From Cellulomonas telluris (GTDB lineage Bacteria; Actinomycetota; Actinomycetes; Actinomycetales; Cellulomonadaceae): a stretch of 64,000 nucleotides of DNA. The stretch's first letter is position 1, and every line of letters begins with the position of its first letter. The notes under the pieces were generated by a model. That model searched no databases, was not told where the DNA came from, and was given only the letters and a program-made list of their open reading frames with translations. Below, piece after piece: positions 32,428 to 40,909 of this stretch. The stretch lies in the NCBI RefSeq assembly GCF_004886325.1, contig NZ_QXFN01000005.1, positions 186,001 to 250,000 on the forward strand, given 5' to 3'. Position numbers and translations under genes: made by a program.

Positions 32428-33942
32428 TCAGGGCCGGCGGGTGGCGGCGTCGAGGTCGGTCGTGAAGCGGTGCGGCTTGCCGTCCGCGCGCTCCGGCCGG
32501 TCCCGCACCTCGAGCTCCACCGGGCGGCCGAGCCAGTCCCGGACCGCACGCGCCGCCTCGTCCGCCGCACCCGCAGGCCCGGGCACGGCCACGAGCCGGA
32601 CGGTGCCGTCGGCGGCCTGGTGCAGGTGCCACGCCAGCAGGCCCGCCGCCTGCAGCACCTGCGTCGCGTCCACCGAGGGCCGCCACCGGCCGCCCGCGTC
32701 GGCGAACCGCACCGGCGCGCGCCCCTCGAGGCCGACCAGCACCGTGCCGCGCGCGTCCCGGCGCAGGGCGGCGTGGTCGCCGGTCCGGTAGCGCAGGAGC
32801 GGCAGGTACGGGTTCTCGTCCACCGTGACGACGACCTCGCCGCGCACCCCGTCGGGCACCGGCACGCCGTCGGCGTCGAGCACCTCGACGTGCACGCGCC
32901 GGTCCACGACCACGTGGCCCCCGTCGTCCGGCGCGGCCGCGACCGGTCCCGTCTCGCGCAGGCCGTACAGGTCGACGAGCGGCGCGTCCCACGTGGCCCG
33001 GACCGCCGCCCGCACCGCCGGCGTGACGTGCGTGGCGCCGTTGACGACCGCGACGGGGTGCAGGTCGAGACCCGCCGCCGCGAGCTCCAGCAGGTGCAGC
33101 AGCGGCAGCGCGCTCGTGCTGACCACCTGCGGGTCCACGTCGGCGAGCCACCGCTCGCGGTCGCCCGGCGCCCGCCACGCCGACGGGTCGAGGTTCGCCC
33201 GGGCCATGAGCGGCACCGGCGTGCCTGCCGGCCGCGGGAACGCGGACATCGCCGAGACGTACGTGAAGGCCGTCCGCTGGTCGACGAGGTTGAGCAGGCC
33301 GAGCCGGTCCGCGTCCGCCCCCCACCGCGCACCGGCCGCCGTGACGAGCCCGTGCAGCAGGAGCAGGTCCGACGCGACCGTGCGCGGGTGCAGCGGCACG
33401 CGCAGCGCCGCGCCCGTGCTGCCCGAGCTCGTGCCCTCCAGCACCCGGTCGAGCGGCACGTCGACGGGCACGTGCGCCGCGAGGTCCGCGACGAGGTCGG
33501 CGCGCGTGACCCGGGGCAGGTCGGCCAGCGGTGTCGACGGACCGCTCGTGCCCGCGCGCACCGCCCGGCGGTACCGCGGCACGACGGCGTGGGCGCGCGC
33601 GACGAGGTCGGCGACCCAGGCGGGCGGGTCGTCCTGCGTCCCGGTGCGCCGCGTCTGGCCAGCGGTGGCGCTCTCGCCGCCGCCGAGCGCCCGCAGGTCC
33701 GCCTCGTCCAGGCGGTCGCCCGTCTCGTGCACCCACACCGGCGCCGCCGGGTGCGCCCGGGCCTGCGCGACACGCGCCAGGTCGGACGCGCGCAGGCTCG
33801 GCCACCGCTCCGCGTCGGCGAGCGTCGCCGCGCCCATCGGCGCGTACTCCGCCAGCAGGCCGTCCGGCGCGGTCAGGTCCGGCGCCCGGTCGGCGCTCCC
33901 GGCACCGGCCGCGTCCCGCGCGTCGCCGTCAGTAGCTCGCAT
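32428..33942 (-). CDS. PaaK-like adenylate-forming ligase in MoxR/VWA operon
   Basis: 504-aa member of the ANL (adenylate-forming) superfamily, closest in layout to phenylacetate-CoA ligase and coenzyme F390 synthetase. The ATP loop is TSSGSTGAALRVP at about 171-183; the adenine motif is DLYGLRETGPVAA; a ribose-binding block reads LLRYRTGDHAAL; the C-terminal catalytic lysine motif is DGKPHRF. All key motifs appear intact. The N-terminal 110 residues are variable and Ala/Asp-rich. ATG 33942 overlaps the preceding gene by 14 bases. The carboxylate substrate is unknown, and no phenylacetate genes are near. The link to the MoxR cluster is by tight co-orientation only. Confidence 0.82.
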   Translation of the reverse strand: MRATDGDARDAAGAGSADRAPDLTAPDGLLAEYAPMGAATLADAERWPSLRASDLARVAQARAHPAAPVWVHETGDRLDEADLRALGGGESATAGQTRRTGTQDDPPAWVADLVARAHAVVPRYRRAVRAGTSGPSTPLADLPRVTRADLVADLAAHVPVDVPLDRVLEGTSSGSTGAALRVPLHPRTVASDLLLLHGLVTAAGARWGADADRLGLLNLVDQRTAFTYVSAMSAFPRPAGTPVPLMARANLDPSAWRAPGDRERWLADVDPQVVSTSALPLLHLLELAAAGLDLHPVAVVNGATHVTPAVRAAVRATWDAPLVDLYGLRETGPVAAAPDDGGHVVVDRRVHVEVLDADGVPVPDGVRGEVVVTVDENPYLPLLRYRTGDHAALRRDARGTVLVGLEGRAPVRFADAGGRWRPSVDATQVLQAAGLLAWHLHQAADGTVRLVAVPGPAGAADEAARAVRDWLGRPVELEVRDRPERADGKPHRFTTDLDAATRRP

Positions 33943-34594
33943 ACTGCGCCGCCGCCTCCTTCGCCCGCTGCTCGGCCAGCCGGGCGGCGAGCTCGCGGGC
34001 ACGCTCCTGCTCCTGCGCCATCTGCGCCGTGAGGACGCGCTGGTGCGCGGTGCTGACCGCGGCCCAGGCGTCGGCGGCGAGGTCGTCGTCCTCACCGGCC
34101 GGCCGCAGGCCCGCGACGGCGAGGAAGGCACGGGCGAGCTCCTCGCGCGGACCGTCCTGCGCCAGCCAGGCAGGTCCCGTGCGCAGCCCCGCGAGCGCGC
34201 GCGGCAGGGCGTCGACGACCCGCAGCAGCCAGCCCCCCGTGCCACCCGCCCGTGCCGCTGCGTCCTGCGCTCCCGGCACCCCCCGCAGGGCGGGGTCGGC
34301 GACCAGCCACGAGGCGAGCAGCGCGAGCGCGGCGGTGTCCCGGCCCTCGGGCGTGCCCGCCGCGAGCCGCTCGTCCAGGTGGCGCAGCCAGGCGGGGTCG
34401 AGCACGGTGCCGTCCAGGGCGACGGCGAGGTCGGCCACCGCGGCGGTCGCGTGCACGTGCGGGTCCAGGAGGTCGGCCGGGCACGACGTCAGCCGGTGCA
34501 GCAGCACCGCGAGCGGCGGGCCGTCCGTCCGCCCGCCGGGGACGGCGCTCGACGGGAGGCGGCCCGTCGGCTCGTCCGGGGTGACGTCGCTCAT
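33929..34594 (-). CDS. Uncharacterised coiled-coil protein of the MoxR operon
   Basis: 221-aa protein, Ala/Leu/Arg-rich and mainly helical. The N-terminal half contains VLLHRLTSCPADLLDPHVHATAAVAD-type helices; I do not recognise the family. The last 45 residues (AQMAQEQERARELAARLAEQ and following) form a likely coiled coil ending in QYASY. It has no signal peptide or membrane segment. ATG 34594 overlaps the VWA gene stop by four bases (ATGA), and its own stop overlaps the ligase start by 14. It is probably an accessory or bridging subunit of the MoxR-VWA complex, inferred from coupling alone. Confidence 0.65.
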   Translation of the reverse strand: MSDVTPDEPTGRLPSSAVPGGRTDGPPLAVLLHRLTSCPADLLDPHVHATAAVADLAVALDGTVLDPAWLRHLDERLAAGTPEGRDTAALALLASWLVADPALRGVPGAQDAAARAGGTGGWLLRVVDALPRALAGLRTGPAWLAQDGPREELARAFLAVAGLRPAGEDDDLAADAWAAVSTAHQRVLTAQMAQEQERARELAARLAEQRAKEAAAQYASY

Positions 34595-36429
34595 CGTGAC
34601 CCTCCCGTCGCGCCGGCCGACCGCGGCCGGGGCGTCCTCGTGTACGTGCGGCGCGCGAAGTCGCGCGCGAAGTCCACGAGGTCCGTGTCCGCCCCGACCC
34701 AGTAGACGTCGTAGCCGGCGGGCAGCCCCGCCGCCGTCCGCGAGCGCCACCCCTCCGGCACGTCGAGCAGCAGGGAGCCGCCCCCGCCCGCGCGCTCGAG
34801 CGCCTGCACCGCCAGCGGGGTCGGACCGTCCCCGTCCGGGGACGCGTCGGCGAGCATCGTGCGCGCACCGTCGTCCGACACCACCGCGATGTGCGTGGCC
34901 CGCGTCGCGGCCGGCGGACGGCCGTCGTCGCCCAGGTAGGTGCGCCGCAGGACGCCCAGCGGGAAGGCGGTGCCGCCGCCGAAGTGCGCCACGACCGCCC
35001 GCAGCACCGCGTCGGGGTCGCGCGTGAACCCGTCGGTCCCCGCAACCTGGTGCGGGCCGCTCCACGTCGTGGCCTGGACGCGCGCGCCGACGCGCAGCGC
35101 GGACAGGGCGAGGACCGCGCCCGCGAGCGCGATGGCGGAGAACCGCTTCGGGTCGGGCATCGACCCGGAGGAGTCCAGGTAGAGGTCGAGGTCGACGGGC
35201 GTCTCGTGGGCGAGCGCGGGCGCGTCGTCGAGCACCTCGCGGCGGACGGTCGTCACGCCCGGCAGGACCACGGGCGACGCGGTGACCGTGCCGGTCCAGT
35301 CCACGTCGGCCAGGTCGTCGCCGACCTCCCAGGTGTCGTAGCCGCCGATCAGGTCCTCGGGGACGCCGGGCGTCCGCTCGACCGGGAACGGCACGAGGTA
35401 CGCGGCCGCGCGGTCGCGGTACCAGGCGATCGCGACGTCCTCGAGGGAGGTGGTGTCGCCGAGGGCCAGGAGCACCGCGTGCAGGTCGCCCGGCAGGAGC
35501 GTGTTGCCCGGGGTGCCGTGCGCGGAGCCGGGCGCGGACGCGTCGGCCACGGGGGGCTGCACGTCCTCGTCGGCGGTGCCGGCGGCACCGCCGGTCACGT
35601 CGCCCACCACGGCCGGGTCGAGCGACGGGTGCAGCACGGGTGCCGCGAGGGACGGGTCGCCGGCGAGCCCGGCGGGCAGGCCGGTGCCCTCGTCCGCGTC
35701 CCCGCACACCACGAGGCGCAGGCGGCGCACGTCGAGGTCGCGCAGCGCGTCCTCCGGCAGCGCCGTGCGCACGAGGCTCGCGAACCCCGCCGCACCGCCG
35801 ACGGGGTCGCGGGCGTACGCGCGCACGAGGCGGGCGCACAGCCAGGCCGCGCCCTCGTCGACGTCGACGCCGGGACCGGTGAGCGAGCCGCGGGGCTGGT
35901 GCCACAGCATCTCGTCCGCCCGCAGGACGAGCGCCATGAGCGGGTCCGCCGCGGGCGCGAGCGCCCGCCACACGGCCGCCTGGTCCGCGGCGCCCGTCCG
36001 CTGCAGCCGGTCGTTGATGAGCAGGTCGGACCACAGGTTCGCGACGACGCCGACGAGGTGGTCCTGGTCCACGAGGCCGGCCCGCACGCGTGTGGCCGTG
36101 CGCAGGGCGGTGCGTCGGTCCACGGGCGCGAGCAGGTGGTGGCCAACCTCGTGGGCGAGCACGGCGAGCGCGTGGTCGCCGATGCCGCGGGCCAGGGCGT
36201 GGCGGAGGTCGACGTGCACCTCGACGCGCTGCGAGTCGTACCAGGCGAACGAGCGGGCGCCGCGCACCGGCCTCGTGTGCAGCACGGGCGGGTGCATGCG
36301 GGAGACGCGCCCCCAGGCGGCGAGCGCGTCCGGCCAGCGGGCGCGCCAGGCCTCCGCGAGCGCGTCGAGCTCCGCCTGCGTCACGCGCACCACCGGCGCG
36401 GGGACGTCGCCGGGACCCGGCGCGCTCAC
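34591..36429 (-). CDS. Metallopeptidase-like / VWA domain protein (MoxR partner)
   Basis: 612-aa protein of two parts. The N-terminal region has a zinc-peptidase motif, VLAHEVGHHLLAPV with HEVGH at 93-97, followed about 50 residues later by NLWSDLLINDRL, which fits the third ligand and substrate helix of DUF2201-type putative metallopeptidases. The C-terminal VWA domain, from about 410 to 600, has an intact MIDAS motif LYLDSSGSMPD, a GGGTAFPLGVL loop and VVSDDGA. A low-complexity acidic linker joins the parts. GTG 36429 overlaps the 329-aa gene stop by four bases. Paired MoxR ATPases and VWA proteins remodel or activate target proteins; the target here is unknown. Confidence 0.82.
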   Translation of the reverse strand: MSAPGPGDVPAPVVRVTQAELDALAEAWRARWPDALAAWGRVSRMHPPVLHTRPVRGARSFAWYDSQRVEVHVDLRHALARGIGDHALAVLAHEVGHHLLAPVDRRTALRTATRVRAGLVDQDHLVGVVANLWSDLLINDRLQRTGAADQAAVWRALAPAADPLMALVLRADEMLWHQPRGSLTGPGVDVDEGAAWLCARLVRAYARDPVGGAAGFASLVRTALPEDALRDLDVRRLRLVVCGDADEGTGLPAGLAGDPSLAAPVLHPSLDPAVVGDVTGGAAGTADEDVQPPVADASAPGSAHGTPGNTLLPGDLHAVLLALGDTTSLEDVAIAWYRDRAAAYLVPFPVERTPGVPEDLIGGYDTWEVGDDLADVDWTGTVTASPVVLPGVTTVRREVLDDAPALAHETPVDLDLYLDSSGSMPDPKRFSAIALAGAVLALSALRVGARVQATTWSGPHQVAGTDGFTRDPDAVLRAVVAHFGGGTAFPLGVLRRTYLGDDGRPPAATRATHIAVVSDDGARTMLADASPDGDGPTPLAVQALERAGGGGSLLLDVPEGWRSRTAAGLPAGYDVYWVGADTDLVDFARDFARRTYTRTPRPRSAGATGGSR

Positions 36430-37415
36430 GCGGCCCCGTCCGCCGCGGGGAGCCGCACCACGTCGAGCGCGTACGAGTGGGCCCGGCTGACGAGCACGAG
36501 CGCCGGGTCGTCCGGGTCCGGGGCGGTGCCCGTGACCTCGTCCGTCCAGGGCACGGGCAGCGCGGCCGGCGCCGCGAGCGGTGGGACCGCGCCCCACGGC
36601 TCGTCCGTGTCGGGTGCCACCCGCACGACGGCCGCCCCGTGGACGTCGGCCAGCACCGACCACCGGTACCCGTCCGCGACCGCTCCCCACCCGGTGGGCC
36701 CCGCCGCCACGGCCCGCGGCGGCGTCAGCCACGGGCCGCCCCACGCGGTGAACCCGCCCGCACGCGAGAGCACACCGGCACCCGTGGGGGCCCCCGGCCA
36801 CCACCAGCGGTCGGCGCGGTGTCGGTCCAGCACGGCCGCGACGTCCGCGTCCTCGGGAAGCGCGAGCAGCGCGCGCACGACCTCGGCGGGCAGACCCGCG
36901 GCGGCGTCGAGCGCGGCGTCCCGGTACCGGACGAGACCGCACCGCCAGGCCGCGAGCAGCAGCGCCGGACGGACGAGCCCCGCGGACGACGGCGGCGGGG
37001 CCGCGGCGAGCAGGGCCGTCCAGCGGTCGAGCACGCCGCGGCGGCCGACGACCGCGGCGGCCGCGACGACCGGGGCGACGACGGCGCCGCCGAGCGCCCG
37101 GCACCAGGGCGCGAGCGCGGGCAGGACCTCCAGGACCGCGGCGCGCTGCGGGTGGCCGGCGCGCCACCGCCCACGGGCCACGAGGTCGAGCGTCACGCGC
37201 ACGACCTCCAGGAGGGCGGACGTCCCCGGCTGGCCGTCGTCGTCGGCCTCCACGAGGGCCGCCGTCACGCGCTCGAGGTCGGCCAGGGCGCCGCGCACGT
37301 CGTTCGCTCGCGCGCCGGCGGCCGCCGCCGCGCGCAGCCACGGGTCGACGGACACGGTGTGCGCGCGCAGCGTCCGTCCCAGCGGACCGTCGGGCCGCGG
37401 GCGCGCTGCGCTCAC
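36426..37415 (-). CDS. Uncharacterised 329-aa protein between MoxR and VWA genes
   Basis: The N-terminal two thirds is Ala/Leu/Arg-rich and helical (RAAAAAGARANDVRGALADL; VVRALLALPEDADVAAVLD). The last 120 residues are different: Trp/Gly/Pro-rich and probably beta (WWWPGAPTGAGVLSRAG, AWGGPWLTPP, YRWSVLADVHGAAVVRVAP, ALVLVSRAHSYALDVVRLP). Beta-propeller (bpX) partners are known in MoxR-VWA ternary systems; whether this tail is related cannot be decided by eye. GTG 37415 overlaps the MoxR stop by four bases, and its stop overlaps the VWA gene start by four. No signal peptide. Confidence 0.65.
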   Translation of the reverse strand: MSAARPRPDGPLGRTLRAHTVSVDPWLRAAAAAGARANDVRGALADLERVTAALVEADDDGQPGTSALLEVVRVTLDLVARGRWRAGHPQRAAVLEVLPALAPWCRALGGAVVAPVVAAAAVVGRRGVLDRWTALLAAAPPPSSAGLVRPALLLAAWRCGLVRYRDAALDAAAGLPAEVVRALLALPEDADVAAVLDRHRADRWWWPGAPTGAGVLSRAGGFTAWGGPWLTPPRAVAAGPTGWGAVADGYRWSVLADVHGAAVVRVAPDTDEPWGAVPPLAAPAALPVPWTDEVTGTAPDPDDPALVLVSRAHSYALDVVRLPAADGAA

Positions 37416-39022
37416 GCGCCGCTCCAGCGCAGCCACTCCAGGTACGACGAGTAGCGCTGGTGGGCGTACTTGAGCGCGAGCGCGTCCTCGTAGACGTCGC
37501 CGTGCAGCTTCGTCGTCGCGCGCCACCGCCCGAGCAGGCCCTCGATCCGGGCGAGGCGCTCGCGCACGGTCCGCTCGTCGACGCCGTCGAGGCCGCGGGC
37601 CAGCTCGGCGAGCACGTCGCCCACCGGGTCCTCGTCGTCGAGACCGGCGGCGTCGTACTGCCGGCACGTCGTGTCGAACAGGTCGCGGATCCAGGAGACC
37701 CGGTCGGTGCGCAGCGCCTCCCGCTCGGGGTCGTCGAACGCCGGCGCCTGCAGGTCCGGCTGCAGCTTGTCGTGCAGGACGAACGGCAGCACGGCGCGCA
37801 GGTCGTCGAGCGTCACCTCGGCGTTGCCGCGGAAGTAGGCCATGGCCTTCGCGTAGGAGACGAGCGACTGCAGCGCGCGCACCGACAGGCCGGTCAGGGT
37901 CTGCGCGCCGACGTCCTCGCGGCGGTCCCGGCCGTCGTCGGCCACCGCGAGCAGGTGCGGGTCGACCCCCGCCAGGCGCGCGGTGTCCTTGGTGCGGTAC
38001 TCGAGCTGCCACGCGGCCTTCTCCAGCAGCTCGAGCTGGGCCGCGAAGTGCTCGAGGCGCCGGCGCACCGGCACCGGGAACGGCACGCGCAGCACCTCGG
38101 CGTGCAGGCGGTCGTGCTCGTCGGCGTCGAAGACGATGCCCGGGGGCACGTTCTCCTCGGGGCGCAGCCGGCGCTCGGCCCGCGTGACGAGGTCGCCCAG
38201 GAAGCGGTTGTTGAAGGCCAACGCCTTGACGACGACGTCGATGCGGTCGCGCAGCGCGTCGACCACCTGGAAGGTGCCGCCGCCCGCGTCGTCGTTCGCC
38301 GTGAGGTACCAGGCGGACGCGCCGGTCTCGTAGACCTGGTCGAACACCTCGACGTACCCGTCCGCGAGGACGGTCAGCAGGGCCGACTGGGTGCGCGTGG
38401 GGATGCGGTTGTACTCGTCGACGATCTTCACGCGCATGCCGAGCCACGAGCGCCACGCGACGTCGATGTCCGACAGCCGCTCGGCGCCGATGAGGTCGCG
38501 CGGCAGCGGCGTGCCGAACATGTCCTGCACCGTCAGCTGCGGGTGCCCGTGCTGCATGGCGCGCCGGACGTCCCGCAGCGGGTAGCCCGCGATGACGCCC
38601 ATGAGCACCGCGGACGCGGTCTTGCCGCGGCCCGGGCCGCCGACGAGGAGGCACCGCCCGCGCACGGCGAACGTCAGCAGCGGCAGCAGCACGAACGAGG
38701 AGTACGACTGGTCGGTCGGCAGCTCGACCGCGGCGCGCGAGTCGCCGACGTGGAACGTCGTGCGCGGCCGCTGCGGGTCGTGGAACTCCAGGTCGTAGTG
38801 CGGGCTGATGATCGCGTGGTTGACCATCCAGAAGTACGCCTGGCGCAGCTTCTCGTCGAGCGGCGCACCGGCGGGGGCACCCCCGGCGGCCGTCTCGTCG
38901 GCGAACAGGTGGGCGACGTCGAGGGCGACGCCGTCACCGCCGCGCGGGTGCGCCCCCGCGCGGGTGGGGGCGGCCGAGACGTGGGCGAGGCCGGCGTCGC
39001 CGGCGGGTCCGGGTGCGCTCAC
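37412..39022 (-). CDS. MoxR-type AAA+ ATPase
   Basis: 536-aa AAA+ ATPase of the MoxR/RavA branch, which typically works with VWA-domain proteins as a chaperone-like machine. Walker A is GGPGRGKT at 128-135, Walker B is VKIVDEYNR near 198-206, sensor 1 is WYLTANDDAG, and the MoxR-specific DMFGTPLPRDLIG insert precedes Walker B. The C-terminal lid contains LSVRALQSLVSYAKAMAYFRG, followed by a further 130-residue helical extension. GTG 39022 overlaps the nadR stop by four bases, so its translation may depend on ribosomes reaching the end of nadR. It leads the cassette of five coupled genes. Confidence 0.88.
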   Translation of the reverse strand: MSAPGPAGDAGLAHVSAAPTRAGAHPRGGDGVALDVAHLFADETAAGGAPAGAPLDEKLRQAYFWMVNHAIISPHYDLEFHDPQRPRTTFHVGDSRAAVELPTDQSYSSFVLLPLLTFAVRGRCLLVGGPGRGKTASAVLMGVIAGYPLRDVRRAMQHGHPQLTVQDMFGTPLPRDLIGAERLSDIDVAWRSWLGMRVKIVDEYNRIPTRTQSALLTVLADGYVEVFDQVYETGASAWYLTANDDAGGGTFQVVDALRDRIDVVVKALAFNNRFLGDLVTRAERRLRPEENVPPGIVFDADEHDRLHAEVLRVPFPVPVRRRLEHFAAQLELLEKAAWQLEYRTKDTARLAGVDPHLLAVADDGRDRREDVGAQTLTGLSVRALQSLVSYAKAMAYFRGNAEVTLDDLRAVLPFVLHDKLQPDLQAPAFDDPEREALRTDRVSWIRDLFDTTCRQYDAAGLDDEDPVGDVLAELARGLDGVDERTVRERLARIEGLLGRWRATTKLHGDVYEDALALKYAHQRYSSYLEWLRWSGA

Positions 39023-40164
39023 GCCCGGGAGTCTCGCACGGCGGCGCCGGCGGGCACGCGACCGTCACCCGGGCGGTGAGCGGTCGCGGCGCCGTGCGCG
39101 GCGGCCAGGTCGACGAGGTCGCCGTTCGCCTGGGGCAGCGGGTCGGCGAGCGTCCGCGGCGTCGCCAGCAGCGGGCGGACGAGCGCCTCGGCGGCGGCGA
39201 GCCGGGTCGCGCGGTCGCCGCGCACCTCCACCCAGGGCGCTCCCCCGGCCGCCTCCTGCCGGGCCAGGACCTCGCGGAACCGTCCCTGCATGGCGTGCCG
39301 CAGGTGCTCGCCGTCGCGCAGGCCGTCCTGCACGAACGGGATCTCGTCGCCCGTCAGCAGGTACAGGTCCGGCACGCGGGACGCCGCGAGCGCCTCGACG
39401 GTCGGGGACGACGCGCCGACGTACCGCTCGTGCCAGACCGTCGTGGCGAGCACGTCCGTGTCGCACACGAGCAGCGGGACCGGGGTGCGGCGGGCGGCGT
39501 CGTCCTCGCGACGGGCCTGCTCGCGCGCGACGAGGTCGAACTCGCTGGTGTGCCAGGGCGCGTCCAGCCCGCCGGGGCGCTGCTCGGACCACTCGCGCCC
39601 GAACTCTGCGACGGTGGGCAGGCCGAACAGCGCCGTCAGGTCCTCGGCGAGGGTCGTCGTGCCGGTCGACTCCGCGCCGAGGACGACGACGCGGCGCACG
39701 TACCAGGCACGCACGGGCGCGGGCAGGGCCCACCAGTGCCCGGCGGGGTCGGCGCGGACCGCGGTGCCCGACACGGGGACGCCGCGTCGGCCCGGGTCCG
39801 CCTGCAGCCACGTCGCGCCGAGGCGGCGGGCGAGCTCGGCACCCTACGCGTCCGAGGTGGCGACGGCGTCGACCGGCTCGTCGAGCAGGCTCTCCATGAC
39901 GGCGACGTGCGCGTCCCAGGCGGCGGGGTCGGCGTAGTCGACCGGGGCGTCGTCCACCGCGTGCACGACGCGGGCCGTCGGCAGCTCCTCCGCGAGCCAC
40001 GCCGCGCGCGTCGCGGCGGGCAGGGACTCGACCGACGACGCGAGCACCTGGACCGTCACGCGCTCGCAGCGGGCCAGCGCGTGGCGCACGAGCGCGAGGT
40101 GGCCGGCGTGCGGCGGGTAGAACTTGCCGATGACCAGGCCGTGGCGGAAGCGGGGGCGGGTCAC
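39019..40164 (-). pseudogene. nadR: nadR interrupted by an in-frame amber codon
   Basis: NadR of actinomycetes joins an NMN-adenylyltransferase-like domain to ribosylnicotinamide kinase. The 5' part (GTG 40164 to TAG 39846-39844, 106 aa) has GKFYPPHAGHL with the HxGH motif. After the stop the same frame continues with GAELARRLGATW and reaches the SGTAVR motif, the kinase P-loop GAESTGTTT and the stop at 39019. The TAG stands in TSDA-stop-GAELA, where tyrosine would be expected (TAC to TAG). A GTG at 39774 could restart translation and give a 251-aa kinase-only protein. It is coupled by GTGA overlaps to pnuC upstream and MoxR downstream. A sequencing error is possible. Confidence 0.85.
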
Positions 40165-40772
40165 GCGGGCGCGCCGGGGGTGGCGACTGCCGGGGCCGGC
40201 ACCTCGTCGTCGGGGTCGGCGCGCAGGTCGCGGGCCCAGGACCGCCAGCCCTGCACGCACAGCGCGATGAGCAGCACGTAGAGCACGGCGGTCAGGTGCA
40301 GGCCGCGGTCGAGGTACAGCCCGATGAGCAGCACGTCGGTGACGATCCACACCGCCCAGCTGCCGACCCACTTGCGTCCGAGCATCACCTGCGCGACGAG
40401 GCTCAGCGCAGTCGTCCCGCCGTCCCACAGCGGCTGGACGGACGCGCCCGTCGCGTCGAGCACGCGTGCGAGCGCGACCGTGCCGAGCACGACCACCAGC
40501 GCGGCGACGGGCCAGACGAGACGCGGGGTCCGGCGTACGGGCAGCGTGGAGCGGTCGGGGCCGCCACGCACCCACCAGTACCAGCCGAGCGCGCCGAGCA
40601 CGAGGTACACGACCTGCAGCGCCGCGTTGGCGCCGATGCCCGCCTGCCAGAACAGCACGGCGAACACCACGTTGTTGGCGATGCCCACGGGGAAGTTCGC
40701 CACGTGCTGGCGCGCCGCGAGCCACACGCACGCCGCCCCGGTGACGAACCCGACCACCTCGACCCAGTCCAC
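40161..40772 (-). CDS. pnuC: Nicotinamide riboside transporter PnuC
   Basis: 203-aa membrane protein with about seven helices that imports nicotinamide riboside, which NadR then traps by phosphorylation. Marks are VTGAACVWLAARQHVANFPVG, NVVFAVLFWQAGIGANAAL, YLVLGALGWYWWVRGG and WAVWIVTDVLLIGLYLDRGL, the W/Y-rich substrate region of the family. GTG 40772 begins the conserved N-terminus; a -10-like TACCCT lies eight bases upstream, so the transcript may be leaderless. Its stop overlaps the nadR start by four bases. Divergent from the MerR/TipAS gene. Confidence 0.92.
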   Translation of the reverse strand: MDWVEVVGFVTGAACVWLAARQHVANFPVGIANNVVFAVLFWQAGIGANAALQVVYLVLGALGWYWWVRGGPDRSTLPVRRTPRLVWPVAALVVVLGTVALARVLDATGASVQPLWDGGTTALSLVAQVMLGRKWVGSWAVWIVTDVLLIGLYLDRGLHLTAVLYVLLIALCVQGWRSWARDLRADPDDEVPAPAVATPGAPA

Positions 40773-40831
40773 GGTCCGCGAGGGTATCCGCCGGACGCCG
40801 CGCACCCGGCGTCGCCCCCTCGGCCGAGCGC

Positions 40832-40862
40832 TTGACCTTGACGTCGCGTCAGTGCCTACCGT
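40832..40862 (+). promoter_or_regulatory. MerR-type promoter with 19-bp spacer
   Basis: TTGACC (40832-40837), a 19-base spacer and TACCGT (40857-40862). Inside the spacer is the palindrome TGACG-TCG-CGTCA (40839-40851). The long spacer with a central dyad is the hallmark of promoters that MerR-family activators untwist. It drives the adjacent MerR/TipAS gene, so autoregulation is likely. Confidence 0.75.
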
Positions 40863-40909
40863 CGAGCAGGTCCGCACGACGGCGGGCACGGACGAGGAGG
40901 AGGACGCAC

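Noticed and set aside
39019-39774. Annotating the second half of nadR as a normal stand-alone kinase gene
   Set aside because: It starts inside the SGTAVR motif of the adenylyltransferase domain, and the preceding frame is continuous NadR sequence apart from one TAG.
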